Source: 67-14 sp020438345 (lineage in GTDB: Bacteria; Actinomycetota; Thermoleophilia; Solirubrobacterales; 70-9). From it: a stretch of DNA of 64,000 nt. Every line of letters begins with the position of its first letter. The first letter of the stretch is position 1. The DNA lies in assembly GCA_937872475.1 (NCBI GenBank), contig CALMSY010000031.1, forward strand, positions 23,996-87,995, read 5' to 3'. This document shows, piece by piece, positions 44,565 to 53,363 of this stretch. The position numbers were made by a program, and so were the translations under genes. The notes under the pieces were generated by a model. That model searched no databases, had not been told where the DNA came from, and saw nothing but the letters and a program-made list of their open reading frames with translations.

Positions 44565-45349
44565 ACAGAGTTGCAGAAGCAGGTATCGCAATTGGAACGG
44601 GTGCGCTCGCCGCAGCCGGAATCGCCTTTTACGGGGCCCAGATCCCGACCGCCCAGATCTACGGCCGCACGATCTGCCGCGAGCCGGGTGCGGGAAGAAA
44701 GCTTTGCCTGACCTATGACGACGGCCCGAACCCGGCCTGGACCCCTGACCTGCTCGATCTGCTTGACGAGCATGACGCCAAGGCCACATTCTTTTTGATC
44801 GGCAAGTGGTCCGAGCGCGAACCGGAACTGATTCGCGAGGTGGTTGCCCGGGGCCATGCGATCGGCAACCACACCTTCACCCATCCGACCATGCCGGCAA
44901 AAAGCGACCAACGGATCCGGGAGGAGCTCGACGCCTGCCGTGAAGCCGTGGAATCGGCCGGAGTCACCTTCAGCGAGGTCGCGGGCAGGATGCTGATGCG
45001 CCCGCCGTATGGGCGCCGGCGTCCCGGCACGCTGCGGGTATTGAAGGAGAAGGGGTACATCGGAGTCACCTGGTCCATCACCGGCTACGACTGGCGCCCG
45101 CACACCACAGCCCAGGCGATCACACGTCGCTGCCTGAAGGCCGGGGAAGGTGACGTGATCCTGCTCCACGACGGTTTCGACCAGCACCCCGCCTTCGACC
45201 GGCACCGTTCGGTTGAGGCCACCAGAAACCTTCTCGAGCACTACCGTCCGCAGGGCTACGACTTCGTCGCGGTCCCGGCTCTGGTCGCAGCGGCCGGGAC
45301 CGAGTCACGCTACGCCACGTCTGGCCGCGTCCCCGCCGGCCTCGGGTGA
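44561..45349 (+). CDS. Polysaccharide deacetylase (CE4)
   Basis: 262 residues. One N-terminal hydrophobic segment is followed by KLCLTYDDGPNPAWTPDLLD (motif 1, TYDDGP), HAIGNHTFTHPTMPA (H-x3-H metal site), MRPPYGRRRPG (motif 3), VTWSITGYDWRP and DVILLHDGFDQHP. It removes acetyl or N-acetyl groups from sugar polymers using a metal. It is coupled to the glycosyltransferase before it and the membrane protein after it. Confidence 0.92.
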   Translation: MNRVAEAGIAIGTGALAAAGIAFYGAQIPTAQIYGRTICREPGAGRKLCLTYDDGPNPAWTPDLLDLLDEHDAKATFFLIGKWSEREPELIREVVARGHAIGNHTFTHPTMPAKSDQRIREELDACREAVESAGVTFSEVAGRMLMRPPYGRRRPGTLRVLKEKGYIGVTWSITGYDWRPHTTAQAITRRCLKAGEGDVILLHDGFDQHPAFDRHRSVEATRNLLEHYRPQGYDFVAVPALVAAAGTESRYATSGRVPAGLG

Positions 45350-45353
45350 TCCA

Positions 45354-46061
45354 GTGTTCGACGAACTCAACATCACGCTCACGGTCATCCTCTTCCTTTG
45401 GTGTTTCGGCCTCGGCGCGATCGAGATCGAAATCGAGGGCGGCCGCGGCTGGGCCGAACGCCTGCCGACCTGGTACCTGAAGCGCGGCAAGGTCGGCACG
45501 GTCTACGGCTGGTTCATGGGCCACCGGCCGCTGACCGGCTACCACGTCTACGCCTTCACGATTCCCCTGGTCATCCTTCACATGCCGTTCGGCATGGGGG
45601 TCGACTGGTCGGTCTCGGCCGAGCTTTCAACCCTTGCCAAATATTTCGTGCTGGCAGTGATCTGGGATTACTGCTGGTTCGTGCTGAACCCCGCCTACAC
45701 GGTGAAGCGCTTCAAGCGGGGCAATGTCTGGTGGTTCGAGGTGCCGTGGATCTGGCGATTCCCGCTCGACTACTACATGGGCATCCTCCTCTCGATCGGG
45801 CTGGTCGGCCTCGCCTCATGGAGTGCCGGCGGCACCGCGATCCTCGAAGAGCATCTCTGGATGATCGCCGGTCTCTTTGTCCTCACCGGTCTGACTGTCC
45901 TCATGGCCCCCCTCTATCACCGCTGGTACCGCCATATGCGCCGCGCCGGGGCCGACGACCGTGAAAAAACGCCGCTCTATGGCGCCCCCGCCGAGGATGA
46001 AGTCTGGAACCTCGGCCAGCCGGACCTGCACCCTCTTGAAGGAAAGGAACCGCGACCTTGA
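45354..46061 (+). CDS. Polytopic membrane protein of the sugar operon
   Basis: 235 residues from GTG 45354, 4 bases after the deacetylase stop. About five hydrophobic segments (ITLTVILFLWCFGLGAIEIE, AFTIPLVILHMPFGMGV, FVLAVIWDYCWFVLNPAYTV, YYMGILLSIGLVGLASW, MIAGLFVLTGLTVLMAPLYH) carry Trp-rich loops (GNVWWFEVPWIWRFPLDYYM). The soluble tail contains EVWNLGQPD. No family was recognised. Co-transcription suggests a role with the cell-surface sugar made by its neighbours. Confidence 0.65.
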   Translation: MFDELNITLTVILFLWCFGLGAIEIEIEGGRGWAERLPTWYLKRGKVGTVYGWFMGHRPLTGYHVYAFTIPLVILHMPFGMGVDWSVSAELSTLAKYFVLAVIWDYCWFVLNPAYTVKRFKRGNVWWFEVPWIWRFPLDYYMGILLSIGLVGLASWSAGGTAILEEHLWMIAGLFVLTGLTVLMAPLYHRWYRHMRRAGADDREKTPLYGAPAEDEVWNLGQPDLHPLEGKEPRP

Positions 46062-46106
46062 AGTCATACGCGGATGGAGCCGGTGGCTTCAACCCCGGGG
46101 TCACGG

Positions 46107-46874
46107 TCAGTTGACGAGCAAACCGCCATCGACCGGGAGCAGAGCGCCGGTCACATAGGAGGAGGCATCGGAGGCGAGGAAAATCGCCGCCTTGACCAGC
46201 TCTTCCGGCTCACCTTTGCGGCCAGCCGGCACCCGGAACATCATTTGGTCGAGGTAGCCATCCGGGTACTGGTCGGTCATCTCCGTTTCGAAGAAACCCG
46301 GAGCCAGAGCGTTCACACGGATGTTCTTGCGACCCGTCCACTGCTGGGCCAGATCGCGGGTAAGGCCGATGATCGCTGCCTTCGAGGAGCAGTAGGCCGC
46401 CTGGGGCAGATGTGCGGTGGTCGAGCCGAGCACGCTGCCGATGTTGACGATGCTGCCGCCGCCCCTCTCGCCCATCGCCCGGCCGGCGGACTGTGCCATG
46501 AAGTAGGACCCGTTCAGGTTGATATCCACCACCTTCCGGAACTCTTCCGGATCCTCACGGGTGGCTGGCGCGGCCGAAGCGATACCGGCGTTGTTGATCA
46601 GGATGTCGACCCCGCCGAGGTTGGCGACGGCCTCCTCGACCACCCGTTCGCAGTCTTCCGGCTTCGAAACATCTGCGGTCACGGCAATCACTTTGTGACC
46701 CATGTCCTCGATTGCCTTCCTTGTCGCCTCCAGCTTCTCAACCCGCCGGGCGCAGATCGCCACATCGGCGCCGGCTTCGGCGAGACCTTTGGCGAAAGCC
46801 ACGCCAAGTCCGGAGGACGCTCCCGTCACGATCGCGACTTTACCGGCCAGGGAGAAGCTCTCAAGGATGCTCAT
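46107..46874 (-). CDS. Short-chain dehydrogenase/reductase
   Basis: 255 residues. VTGASSGLGVAFAKGLAEAG is the NAD(P) glycine motif, VDILINNAGIAS the NNAG motif, and IGSVLGSTTAHLPQAAYCSS with SKAA gives Ser-Tyr-Lys. GGLLVN closes it. It is similar to FabG/gluconate-5-dehydrogenase-type enzymes. The substrate is unknown. The -10 TACGCT lies 6 bases before ATG 46874. Confidence 0.93.
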   Translation of the reverse strand: MSILESFSLAGKVAIVTGASSGLGVAFAKGLAEAGADVAICARRVEKLEATRKAIEDMGHKVIAVTADVSKPEDCERVVEEAVANLGGVDILINNAGIASAAPATREDPEEFRKVVDINLNGSYFMAQSAGRAMGERGGGSIVNIGSVLGSTTAHLPQAAYCSSKAAIIGLTRDLAQQWTGRKNIRVNALAPGFFETEMTDQYPDGYLDQMMFRVPAGRKGEPEELVKAAIFLASDASSYVTGALLPVDGGLLVN

Positions 46875-46880
46875 GGCCGG

Positions 46881-46886
46881 AGCGTA
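46881..46886 (-). promoter_or_regulatory. -10 box TACGCT of SDR gene
   Basis: On the minus strand it ends 6 bases before ATG 46874. Confidence 0.45.
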
Positions 46887-47033
46887 TCGCCGTTCCGGCC
46901 GCGGATATCCCCTCCCGGGTCCGGTGGCTCGCCTACCCGGGCGGTTGACTCACATCACCACCGGCATGATATGAACGAAAGGGCGAACCGGAGCGCAAAC
47001 GGCCCCGTTCGCTTGCAAGCTACTTCGGGTCGC

Positions 47034-47513
47034 TCAGAGCAGGGCGTCGATCTGGCCCGCGGCCGCCCGGATGCCTTCCTCCATGCCCATCTCCATCAGC
47101 TGGTCGAGTTCATCGAGCGAGTTGAACCGGGTCACGGTGGTCATGGTCGTCCTGCCAGCGGTCTCGTCGAGAGTCATGGTCATCACCATGTTCGGCATCT
47201 CCTCGTTCGGATTGCCTTCCTCGTCAGCGAAGCCATCGAGAAGCTGGATCCTCCGATTCTGCTCGATGACCTGGAAGCGCCAGTAACCGCCCGCCTTTTC
47301 GCCTTCTGGACCGGTCATGAAGTACTTCGCTCCACCACCTTCGGTGAAGTCGAATTCAGGAAAGGTGGCCGGCCAGGTCGGGGGTCCCCACCACTTCTCG
47401 AGCTTGCGCGGGTCCTCCCAGACCTGCCAGACCGTTTCGGCCGTTGCGTCGAATTCGGCAATCACGGTCAGTTCGAGCTTCTCTCGATCGGGGTTGGTGC
47501 TGATCACGGTCAT
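47034..47513 (-). CDS. AHSA1/SRPBCC-domain protein
   Basis: 159 residues. FDATAETVWQVWEDPRKLEK followed by WWGPPTWPATF is the AHSA1 start. FQVIEQNRRIQLLDGFADEE and a GRTTMTTVTRF strand follow. SRPBCC proteins bind hydrophobic ligands in a deep cavity. It overlaps the ArsR-type regulator gene by 4 bases, a pairing seen very often in actinobacteria. Confidence 0.9.
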   Translation of the reverse strand: MTVISTNPDREKLELTVIAEFDATAETVWQVWEDPRKLEKWWGPPTWPATFPEFDFTEGGGAKYFMTGPEGEKAGGYWRFQVIEQNRRIQLLDGFADEEGNPNEEMPNMVMTMTLDETAGRTTMTTVTRFNSLDELDQLMEMGMEEGIRAAAGQIDALL

Positions 47514-47902
47514 TGTGTTTCCTTTCCGCTGTTTTCTTCCGGCTGAAGTCCTGCCTGCTCATCGCCCAGAAGCTGGCCGATGGCGTCGATTCGATGAGTC
47601 CAGATCTGTTCGCAACGGGCCAGCAATTCAGTTGTGCGGCGCAACGTCTCTGCGTTGTTGCGAACCAGCTTCTGCCGACCATGTACCCGTTTGGTTACGA
47701 GCGAAGCCCGTTCCAGAACTGAAACATGCTTCTGGATCGCGGCAAAGCTGACTTCGTACTGGCGGGCCAGGTCGGAAATCGACTGCTCGCCTTCACTGAC
47801 CCTGCCCATGATGTCTCGTCTGGTGCGGTCGGAAAGTGCGTGGAAGACCAGGTCAACCTGGTCTTCATCGAACACGGCATTTGCTTGCAAACCTACAACC
47901 AT
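47510..47902 (-). CDS. ArsR-family regulator
   Basis: 130 residues from ATG 47902. VFHALSDRTRRDIMGRVSEG followed by SISDLARQYEVSFAAIQKHV is the ArsR winged helix, and LERASLVTKRVHGRQKLVR is the wing. No CVC metal site is present, so it is probably not a metal sensor. Its start codon lies inside a perfect palindrome, which argues for self-regulation together with the AHSA1 gene it overlaps. Upstream ATG/TTG codons (47920, 47971) are less likely. Confidence 0.88.
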   Translation of the reverse strand: MVVGLQANAVFDEDQVDLVFHALSDRTRRDIMGRVSEGEQSISDLARQYEVSFAAIQKHVSVLERASLVTKRVHGRQKLVRNNAETLRRTTELLARCEQIWTHRIDAIGQLLGDEQAGLQPEENSGKETQ

Positions 47903-47911
47903 TTGGTTGTA
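47894..47911. promoter_or_regulatory. Palindrome over arsR start codon
   Basis: TACAACCATTTGGTTGTA has perfect 8-base arms. On the minus strand TATATT (47917-47912) is right before it, and ATG 47902 lies within it. Candidate ArsR operator that blocks transcription from its own promoter. Confidence 0.65.
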
Positions 47912-48099
47912 ATATAGCATCCCTTTCGAAACGCCCTTTTCTGCCAGACCGGGAATCGGGCTTGCCGTCAATGCCGAGTACTACGAGGTCGGTCCCCCGA
48001 TGGAAGAGGATTTCGCCAAGTGGCGAACCAGAATGGTCCGCCCGGTGCCCTGAGTCTCGAAATCCGGCGGCTACCAGATGGCTCCGACGTGGTCGACCC

Positions 48100-48705
48100 T
48101 CAGAGCGCGAGGGCGGCGGAGCGGATGAACAGCTTGCTGGCTTCCTCGAGCCGTTCGGGTTCGTAGCCCTCGAGGCGCTCGATCGCGAGGCCTTCGACTC
48201 CGGCCACAAGGAAGGTCGCAGCAGCCGGAACCCTGTGCCGGGGAACTCCGGCCACGGCCAGGTAGCCGGAGATGACCTCCCGCCATCTGTCTTTGACCAG
48301 ATGGAGGGACCGCCTGACATCCTCGTCGACCACCGAAACCGCACTCAGGTCGAAGTAGAGGCGGGCGATTCGCTGGTCGGCATCCATCACGTTCCAGAGT
48401 CCGGTCACCATGCCCTCAACCAGCTCGCCAACCGTTTCCGATCCTTCGATCTCCACCAGTACACCGGCGGTAATGCGGTCACCGACCAGCTCCGAAACCG
48501 CCCCCACCAGTCCCTGTTTCGAGCAGAAGTAGTACGAGATCAGGGACTTGTTCTCACCGGCCCGGACCGCAACCCTGGCGTAGGTAAGTCCGGCATAGCC
48601 CTCCTCGAGCAGAGTTTCCAGCCCGGCCTCGAGCACTCTTTCGCGGGCCCCGGTCGATGGCCGGCCAGGCCCTCGCGCCTCCTGCCTTCCGGTGGTCGCC
48701 TCCAT
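48100..48705 (-). CDS. TetR-family regulator
   Basis: 201 residues. ARERVLEAGLETLLEEGYAG followed by LTYARVAVRAGENKSLISYY is the TetR helix-turn-helix. The rest is the ligand-binding helical domain. It lies 4 bases after the R2-like diiron gene, so it probably controls that operon. The AT-rich stretch at 49727-49760, before the R2-like gene, is the place to look for its operator. Confidence 0.9.
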   Translation of the reverse strand: MEATTGRQEARGPGRPSTGARERVLEAGLETLLEEGYAGLTYARVAVRAGENKSLISYYFCSKQGLVGAVSELVGDRITAGVLVEIEGSETVGELVEGMVTGLWNVMDADQRIARLYFDLSAVSVVDEDVRRSLHLVKDRWREVISGYLAVAGVPRHRVPAAATFLVAGVEGLAIERLEGYEPERLEEASKLFIRSAALAL

Positions 48706-48709
48706 CGCT

Positions 48710-49699
48710 TCAGGCCGTGTCGCCAGCCAGCATCGCCGGGTCCAGCCCTATCGCCGCGAGCTTCTTTGAAAGTGCCTTCATCGCATAGGCAAAGACTTCG
48801 GACGAATGGTAGAACGGCGTCTCGAAGCTGTACGGATCCTCGACCCAGGAAGGCGCGAAGACCAGGGGTGCGATCGGCAGACATTCCTTGAGGGTGTCCT
48901 CCACGATCCGGGCGTTCGCCGGATCGGCCTTAATCGCATCGGCCAGGAACTTGACTCCGAAGCCGACATGGCGGGATTCATCCCGGTTGACGGCGGTGAA
49001 CCCGGAGACGAATCCCGGCAGCCACTCGCGTTCCTTGAGGGCCTTGACGATGAAGCGGGCACCGGTGAGGGCAAGGGTTCCCTCGATCACGATCATGTAG
49101 ACGGTTACTCCCCGGACCAGGGCCGGGAAGTCGGTCGGATCGAGACGAAGCCGTTCGGCGCAGTCGTGGAGGATCCCGTCAAACAGTGTTTCCCAGTCCT
49201 TGTTCACATTCGGTCGCTGGGTTTCCAGCATCGCGCCGATGTCGTCGGCTTTCATACCGAGGACCTCGCGATAGAAGCGGTCGAAGAAGACCATGTGTTT
49301 GGCTTCGTCCGAGATCTGGGTGGTGAGGAATGCCTTGGCCTCATGTGTGGGCGCGGCAATCGCAAAGGGCAGAAGCTCGACGGTTACCCGTTCCTCGCCA
49401 AGAAAGAACTGCGAGAAGCCGAAGAGCATGAAGCGCTTTTCCTCCTCGGTCATGAGTTCCGGATCGTTCCACTGCTCAGCGTCCACAGCGAAGTCGAAAT
49501 CCTCCGTTGACCAATGCTGCCGCTGCCAGCGCATGAACAGCTTCTCGTAAGAAGGCGCAGCCTCGATGATCCGGTCGAGCCCGGCCATCACCTTGTCAAT
49601 GTCACCGTCGAGCAGAACCTGGAGGGCCTCGTCCTCGGTCTTTGGCTCACTGGCTCCATTGTCGGGCTGGACCCCATTCTCACTGAAATTCCCGGTCAT
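48710..49699 (-). CDS. Ribonucleotide-reductase R2-like diiron protein
   Basis: 329 residues, ferritin-like helices. Metal ligands appear as FFLGEERVTVE, ISDEAKHMVFFDRFY (E-x2-H), VIEGTLALTG and NRDESRHVGFG (E-x2-H). The family includes the R2 subunit of class I reductase and R2-like ligand-binding oxidases. There is no R1 gene nearby, and a TetR regulator follows, so an oxidase role on a lipid or aromatic ligand is more likely than DNA synthesis. ATG follows GAAAGGAAGAAG closely. Confidence 0.85.
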   Translation of the reverse strand: MTGNFSENGVQPDNGASEPKTEDEALQVLLDGDIDKVMAGLDRIIEAAPSYEKLFMRWQRQHWSTEDFDFAVDAEQWNDPELMTEEEKRFMLFGFSQFFLGEERVTVELLPFAIAAPTHEAKAFLTTQISDEAKHMVFFDRFYREVLGMKADDIGAMLETQRPNVNKDWETLFDGILHDCAERLRLDPTDFPALVRGVTVYMIVIEGTLALTGARFIVKALKEREWLPGFVSGFTAVNRDESRHVGFGVKFLADAIKADPANARIVEDTLKECLPIAPLVFAPSWVEDPYSFETPFYHSSEVFAYAMKALSKKLAAIGLDPAMLAGDTA

Positions 49700-49907
49700 C
49701 TTCTTCCTTTCGATCGATGTGACCTTGGTAATAATAAACGAACGATCAAATAATAATCAAGCGGATCTTTGGCTGCCGAGTTCACAGGCGGGTCTCCCCG
49801 CGAATTTCAGCCTTGTCTGAATTCATTTTTTGCTCACCCGGATTAGGGTCTCTCCGTTGAGTGCCCCTGTTGACAAGCGTGACGTTCCCGCTGACGGATC
49901 AATCGGC

Positions 49908-51152
49908 ATGCCCTCTGCCTCCGAACTCCAGCAACTCCGCTCACGCGGACGGCTCCGCTATTTCCTGGCGCTTTTCGGTGCGGCATTTGTTGCGGCTGTC
50001 GCGTATGTGGATCCGGGCAACTTCGCGACAAACGTAGCCGGCGGCGCCGAATTCGGATACATGCTGCTCTGGACCGTTCTCGCCGCAAACCTGATGGCGA
50101 TGCTGATCCAGTTCCTCTCGGCCAAACTCGGAATCGCCACCGGTCGCAACCTGCCGGAGCTTTGCCGGGAGAACTTCCCCCGCCGGACGACCTGGGGACT
50201 CTGGGTCCAGGCCGAGATCATCGCCATGGCTACCGATCTGGCTGAAATCGTCGGAGCGGCAATCGCCCTGAACCTGCTCTTCGGGGTGCCGCTTTTCACC
50301 GGCGGCCTGATCGGCAGCGCCCTGGCCTTCGGCCTTCTTGCCCTCCACAGCCGGGGCTATCGCCGATTCGAAACCGCAATCATCGGGCTGCTCGGGGTAA
50401 TCCTGATCGGTTTTCTCTACGAGGCATTCAAAATCGGGCCGGATGCCTCCGGGGTTGTCGAAGGCTTCATTCCGAAGCTCGACGGCACCGACAGCCTTCT
50501 GCTGGCGGTCGGAATCATCGGGGCCACTGTCATGCCTCATGTGATCTACCTTCATTCGGCCCTGACCCAGAACCGGATTCCACCCCGTGACGACGGTGAA
50601 CGCCACGAACTGATCCGCTTCCAGAAGGTCGATGTGGGTCTCGCGATGGGGATCGCCGGCTTCATCAACATGTCGATGCTCGCGATCGCGGCGGCGGTGC
50701 TCGGCGGCACCGGCATCGACTCGATCGAAGGTGCCTTCGAAGGGCTGAAGGAACTGGTCAGTCCGGCCGCCGGGATCGCCTTCGGTATCGCCCTGCTCGC
50801 CTCGGGGATCGCAGCGTCCAGCGTCGGCACTTTCGCCGGCCAGGTGGTGATGCAGGGATTCATCGACCGCACCATTCCACTGTTTCTAAGGCGGGCGATA
50901 ACGATGGCCCCTGCCCTGGTCATCCTCGCCATCGGTGTCGACCCGACCCGGGCCCTGGTCATCAGCCAGGTCGTACTTTCCTTCGGCATTCCCTTCGCCC
51001 TGGTGCCGCTGATCCTGCTCACAGCAAACCGTGAAGTGATGGGCGATGGATTCGAGAACCACCGGGCGACCACAGTGCTGGCTTCGATCTTCGCTGCGAT
51101 CATCATCTCGCTCAATCTCTTCCTCCTGTACCTGACTTTCACCGGCGGTTGA
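49908..51152 (+). CDS. mntH: Nramp-family divalent metal transporter
   Basis: 414 residues from ATG 49908; the frame extends to 49830. About 11 membrane segments. VAYVDPGNFATNVAGGAEFG holds the D-P-G-N metal site, MATDLAEIVGAA the conserved E-I-x-G-A region, and GATVMPHVIYLHSAL the M-P-H motif. It is probably a manganese or iron importer using protons. It is not next to the furA-katG pair but would fit the same metal/oxidative context. Confidence 0.92.
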   Translation: MPSASELQQLRSRGRLRYFLALFGAAFVAAVAYVDPGNFATNVAGGAEFGYMLLWTVLAANLMAMLIQFLSAKLGIATGRNLPELCRENFPRRTTWGLWVQAEIIAMATDLAEIVGAAIALNLLFGVPLFTGGLIGSALAFGLLALHSRGYRRFETAIIGLLGVILIGFLYEAFKIGPDASGVVEGFIPKLDGTDSLLLAVGIIGATVMPHVIYLHSALTQNRIPPRDDGERHELIRFQKVDVGLAMGIAGFINMSMLAIAAAVLGGTGIDSIEGAFEGLKELVSPAAGIAFGIALLASGIAASSVGTFAGQVVMQGFIDRTIPLFLRRAITMAPALVILAIGVDPTRALVISQVVLSFGIPFALVPLILLTANREVMGDGFENHRATTVLASIFAAIIISLNLFLLYLTFTGG

Positions 51153-51159
51153 GGTAAAC

Positions 51160-51195
51160 GGATAGCCGTAGGGCGATAACGGGTAACCGTAGGGT
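51160..51195 (+). repeat. Two tandem imperfect copies of a CCGTAGGG element
   Basis: GGATAGCCGTAGGG (51160) and GGTAACCGTAGGG (51182) are spaced 22 bases apart in the gap before an exporter gene. They may be a regulator site for that gene. Confidence 0.35.
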
Positions 51196-51225
51196 TAACC
51201 CCACTGTCCGGGGAATCGTTTTCGT

Positions 51226-51231
51226 TAACCT
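51226..51231 (+). promoter_or_regulatory. -10 box TAACCT of exporter 3
   Basis: It ends 7 bases before TTG 51239; leaderless layout with a TTG start. Confidence 0.4.
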
Positions 51232-51238
51232 GAGTCGC

Positions 51239-52762
51239 TTGACCGACCAGTTCGAAGTTCCAGTCACCCCAGTCGAATCGAACCAGGTCGAGAGCACGGA
51301 TCGCTCCCGCTGGATCGCCCTCTACGTGCTCTGCGCGGGAGTGCTGATGATCGTGCTCGACGCCACGGTGGTAAACGTCGCCCTGCCGGCTATCCAGAAG
51401 GATCTGGGGTTCTCCCAGACGGGCCTCGCCTGGGTGGTGAACGCCTACCTGATCGCCTTCGGCGGCCTGCTTTTGCTTTCCGGCCGGCTCGGTGACCTGA
51501 TCTCCCGTCGGGATGTATTCATCGTCGGCCTTGCCGTGTTCACTACGGCCTCGGTGCTCTGCGGCTTCGCTCAGAGCGATGTCTGGCTGGTCGCGGCCCG
51601 GTTCGCGGCCGGAGTTGGAGGCGCTCTGACCGCTGCAGTCGTACTCGGCATGATCGTGACGATGTTCCCGGAGCCAAGGGAACAGGCCAAGGCGATCGGC
51701 GTCTACGCCTTCGTGGCGTCAGCAGGGGGATCGGTCGGCCTGCTGGCTGGCGGCGTCCTCACCCAACTGCTCTCGTGGCACTGGATCTTTTTCATCAACT
51801 TGCCGATTGGTATCGCCACCGCATACTTCTCACTCAAACTGGTTGACCGCGACAAGGGTCTCGGATTCGCCAAGGGCGCCGACGTTCTCGGGGCCGCGCT
51901 GATCACCTCATCGCTCATGCTCGGCGTGTTCACGATCGTCGAACCGGCGGCCAGGGAAGGATGGGGATCGTTGACAACGCTCGCCTGCTCGGCCGGTTCG
52001 TTCCTCCTGCTCGTCGCATTCATCGTCCGCGAATCGACAGTCGCCAACCCTCTGGTTCCGCTCAGGATCTTCAAGTCCCGCAACGTCTCCGGAGCGAACG
52101 CGATCCAGGCCCTGACCGTGGCCGGCATGTTCGGCCTCTTCTTCCTCGGGGTGCTCTACCTGCAGGAAGTACTCGGCTACGACGCTCTCGAAACCGGCTT
52201 CGCCTTCCTGCCAACCACGCTTGTCATGGGCACCCTTTCGGTCAAGTTCTCGGAACCATTGATCATGCGCTTCGGCGCCCGCAGTTGCCTGATCGCCGGT
52301 CTTGTTCTGATCGCGACCGGCCTTGCCCTGTTTGCCCGGGTCCCGGTCGACGGCAACTACTTCACGGATGTGCTTCCCTCGACGATCCTGCTCGGTTCCG
52401 GAGTCGGCGTCTGCTTCCCCTCGCTTATGACCCTGGCGATGTCCGGCGCGACCCGGGCCGATGCCGGTCTGGCATCAGGGTTGGTCAACACGACCGCCCA
52501 GGTCGGCGCCGCGATCGGACTGGCGGTTCTGGCGACGATCGCTGCGTCGAAGACCGACGACCTGCTGGCCGCGGGCCATTCCCGCCCGGAAGCCCTGACT
52601 GGCGGATACGAGATCGCATTCTGGGTCGCTGCCGGACTGGTGGTGGTCGCTCTGGCGCTGGCCGCGATCGTGCTCGAACCGGCCCGCCAGCCGGAAGGTG
52701 ATGAGGATCCCGATGGTCTGCCCGCCGGGGAACTCGCGGAAGAAGCAGGCACCACCCTCTGA
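51239..52762 (+). CDS. DHA2-family MFS drug exporter 3
   Basis: 507 residues from TTG, ~14 segments. VLMIVLDATVVNVALPAIQK is the DHA2 motif, GRLGDLISRRDVFIVGLAVF motif A, and FVASAGGSVGLLAGGVLTQL the antiporter motif C region. The C-terminus is acidic. It is a proton-driven exporter of unknown substrate, the third in 12 kb. Confidence 0.9.
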   Translation: MTDQFEVPVTPVESNQVESTDRSRWIALYVLCAGVLMIVLDATVVNVALPAIQKDLGFSQTGLAWVVNAYLIAFGGLLLLSGRLGDLISRRDVFIVGLAVFTTASVLCGFAQSDVWLVAARFAAGVGGALTAAVVLGMIVTMFPEPREQAKAIGVYAFVASAGGSVGLLAGGVLTQLLSWHWIFFINLPIGIATAYFSLKLVDRDKGLGFAKGADVLGAALITSSLMLGVFTIVEPAAREGWGSLTTLACSAGSFLLLVAFIVRESTVANPLVPLRIFKSRNVSGANAIQALTVAGMFGLFFLGVLYLQEVLGYDALETGFAFLPTTLVMGTLSVKFSEPLIMRFGARSCLIAGLVLIATGLALFARVPVDGNYFTDVLPSTILLGSGVGVCFPSLMTLAMSGATRADAGLASGLVNTTAQVGAAIGLAVLATIAASKTDDLLAAGHSRPEALTGGYEIAFWVAAGLVVVALALAAIVLEPARQPEGDEDPDGLPAGELAEEAGTTL

Positions 52763-52803
52763 GAAGGGTGCGAGGCTCACATGCCGCACTCCACAACCGC
52801 CGG

Positions 52804-52809
52804 TAGTCT
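52804..52809 (+). promoter_or_regulatory. -10 box TAGTCT of SRPBCC gene
   Basis: It ends 7 bases before ATG 52817 and supports that start over ATG 52781. Confidence 0.5.
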
Positions 52810-52816
52810 CGAACCA

Positions 52817-53263
52817 ATGGCTCAGGAGCTGCCGTTCATTGACCGACACACGATCCTGGTCGACGCCGACCGCGAAACTGTCTGGCGGGCACTGACGGAC
52901 ACCTTCGGTGATTCGGGCGGGAAACTCTTCACCGCCTACGCCAGACTTATCGGAGTCGATCCCGATTCAAACGAAGGCAGACTCGACCAGGTCGGCTCGA
53001 CCCGGATCGGGTTCCGGGTATCCGGGTCAAAGCCCGCGCAGCAGCTGGAACTCACGGGAAGTCACCGGTTCTCCACCTACTCGCTCACCTGGGAGATCAC
53101 CGAGGAAACCTTCGGCAAATCAAGGCTTTCGGCGACCACCAACGCAAAGTTTCCGGGCATCCACGGACGCGCCTACAAAGCCGTGGTGATCGACTCGAGC
53201 GCCCACGCACGGATCACACGTCGCATGCTCAAGGCGGTCCGCCACCGGGCGACCCGGGGCTAG
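52817..53263 (+). CDS. SRPBCC/polyketide-cyclase-like small protein
   Basis: 148 residues. DRHTILVDADRETVWRALTD opens a START-like fold. GFRVSGSKPAQQLELTGSHR, FSTYSLTWEITEE and FPGIHGRAYKAVVIDSSAHA fit the DUF2867/SRPBCC type. Ligand unknown. Own leaderless promoter, so not simply part of the exporter transcript. Confidence 0.75.
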   Translation: MAQELPFIDRHTILVDADRETVWRALTDTFGDSGGKLFTAYARLIGVDPDSNEGRLDQVGSTRIGFRVSGSKPAQQLELTGSHRFSTYSLTWEITEETFGKSRLSATTNAKFPGIHGRAYKAVVIDSSAHARITRRMLKAVRHRATRG

Positions 53264-53284
53264 GTCCCACCGCCGGATCGCAGA

Positions 53285-53340
53285 TCAGACCGGACCTGGC
53301 GGGCCGGATCCCGACTCAGACCGGACTTCGCGGGTCAGAT
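53285..53340. repeat. Two near-identical 25-base units
   Basis: The units at 53285-53309 and 53316-53340 begin TCAGACCGGAC and end GAT with five differences. They lie in the gap between convergent genes; no function is seen. Confidence 0.4.
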
Positions 53341-53363
53341 ACCGCGCCCGCGGTGGTGGCGAA

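Noticed and set aside
46074..47546. 490-codon forward frame across the SDR and AHSA1 genes
   Set aside because: Antisense to two recognised genes and their gap; no motif.
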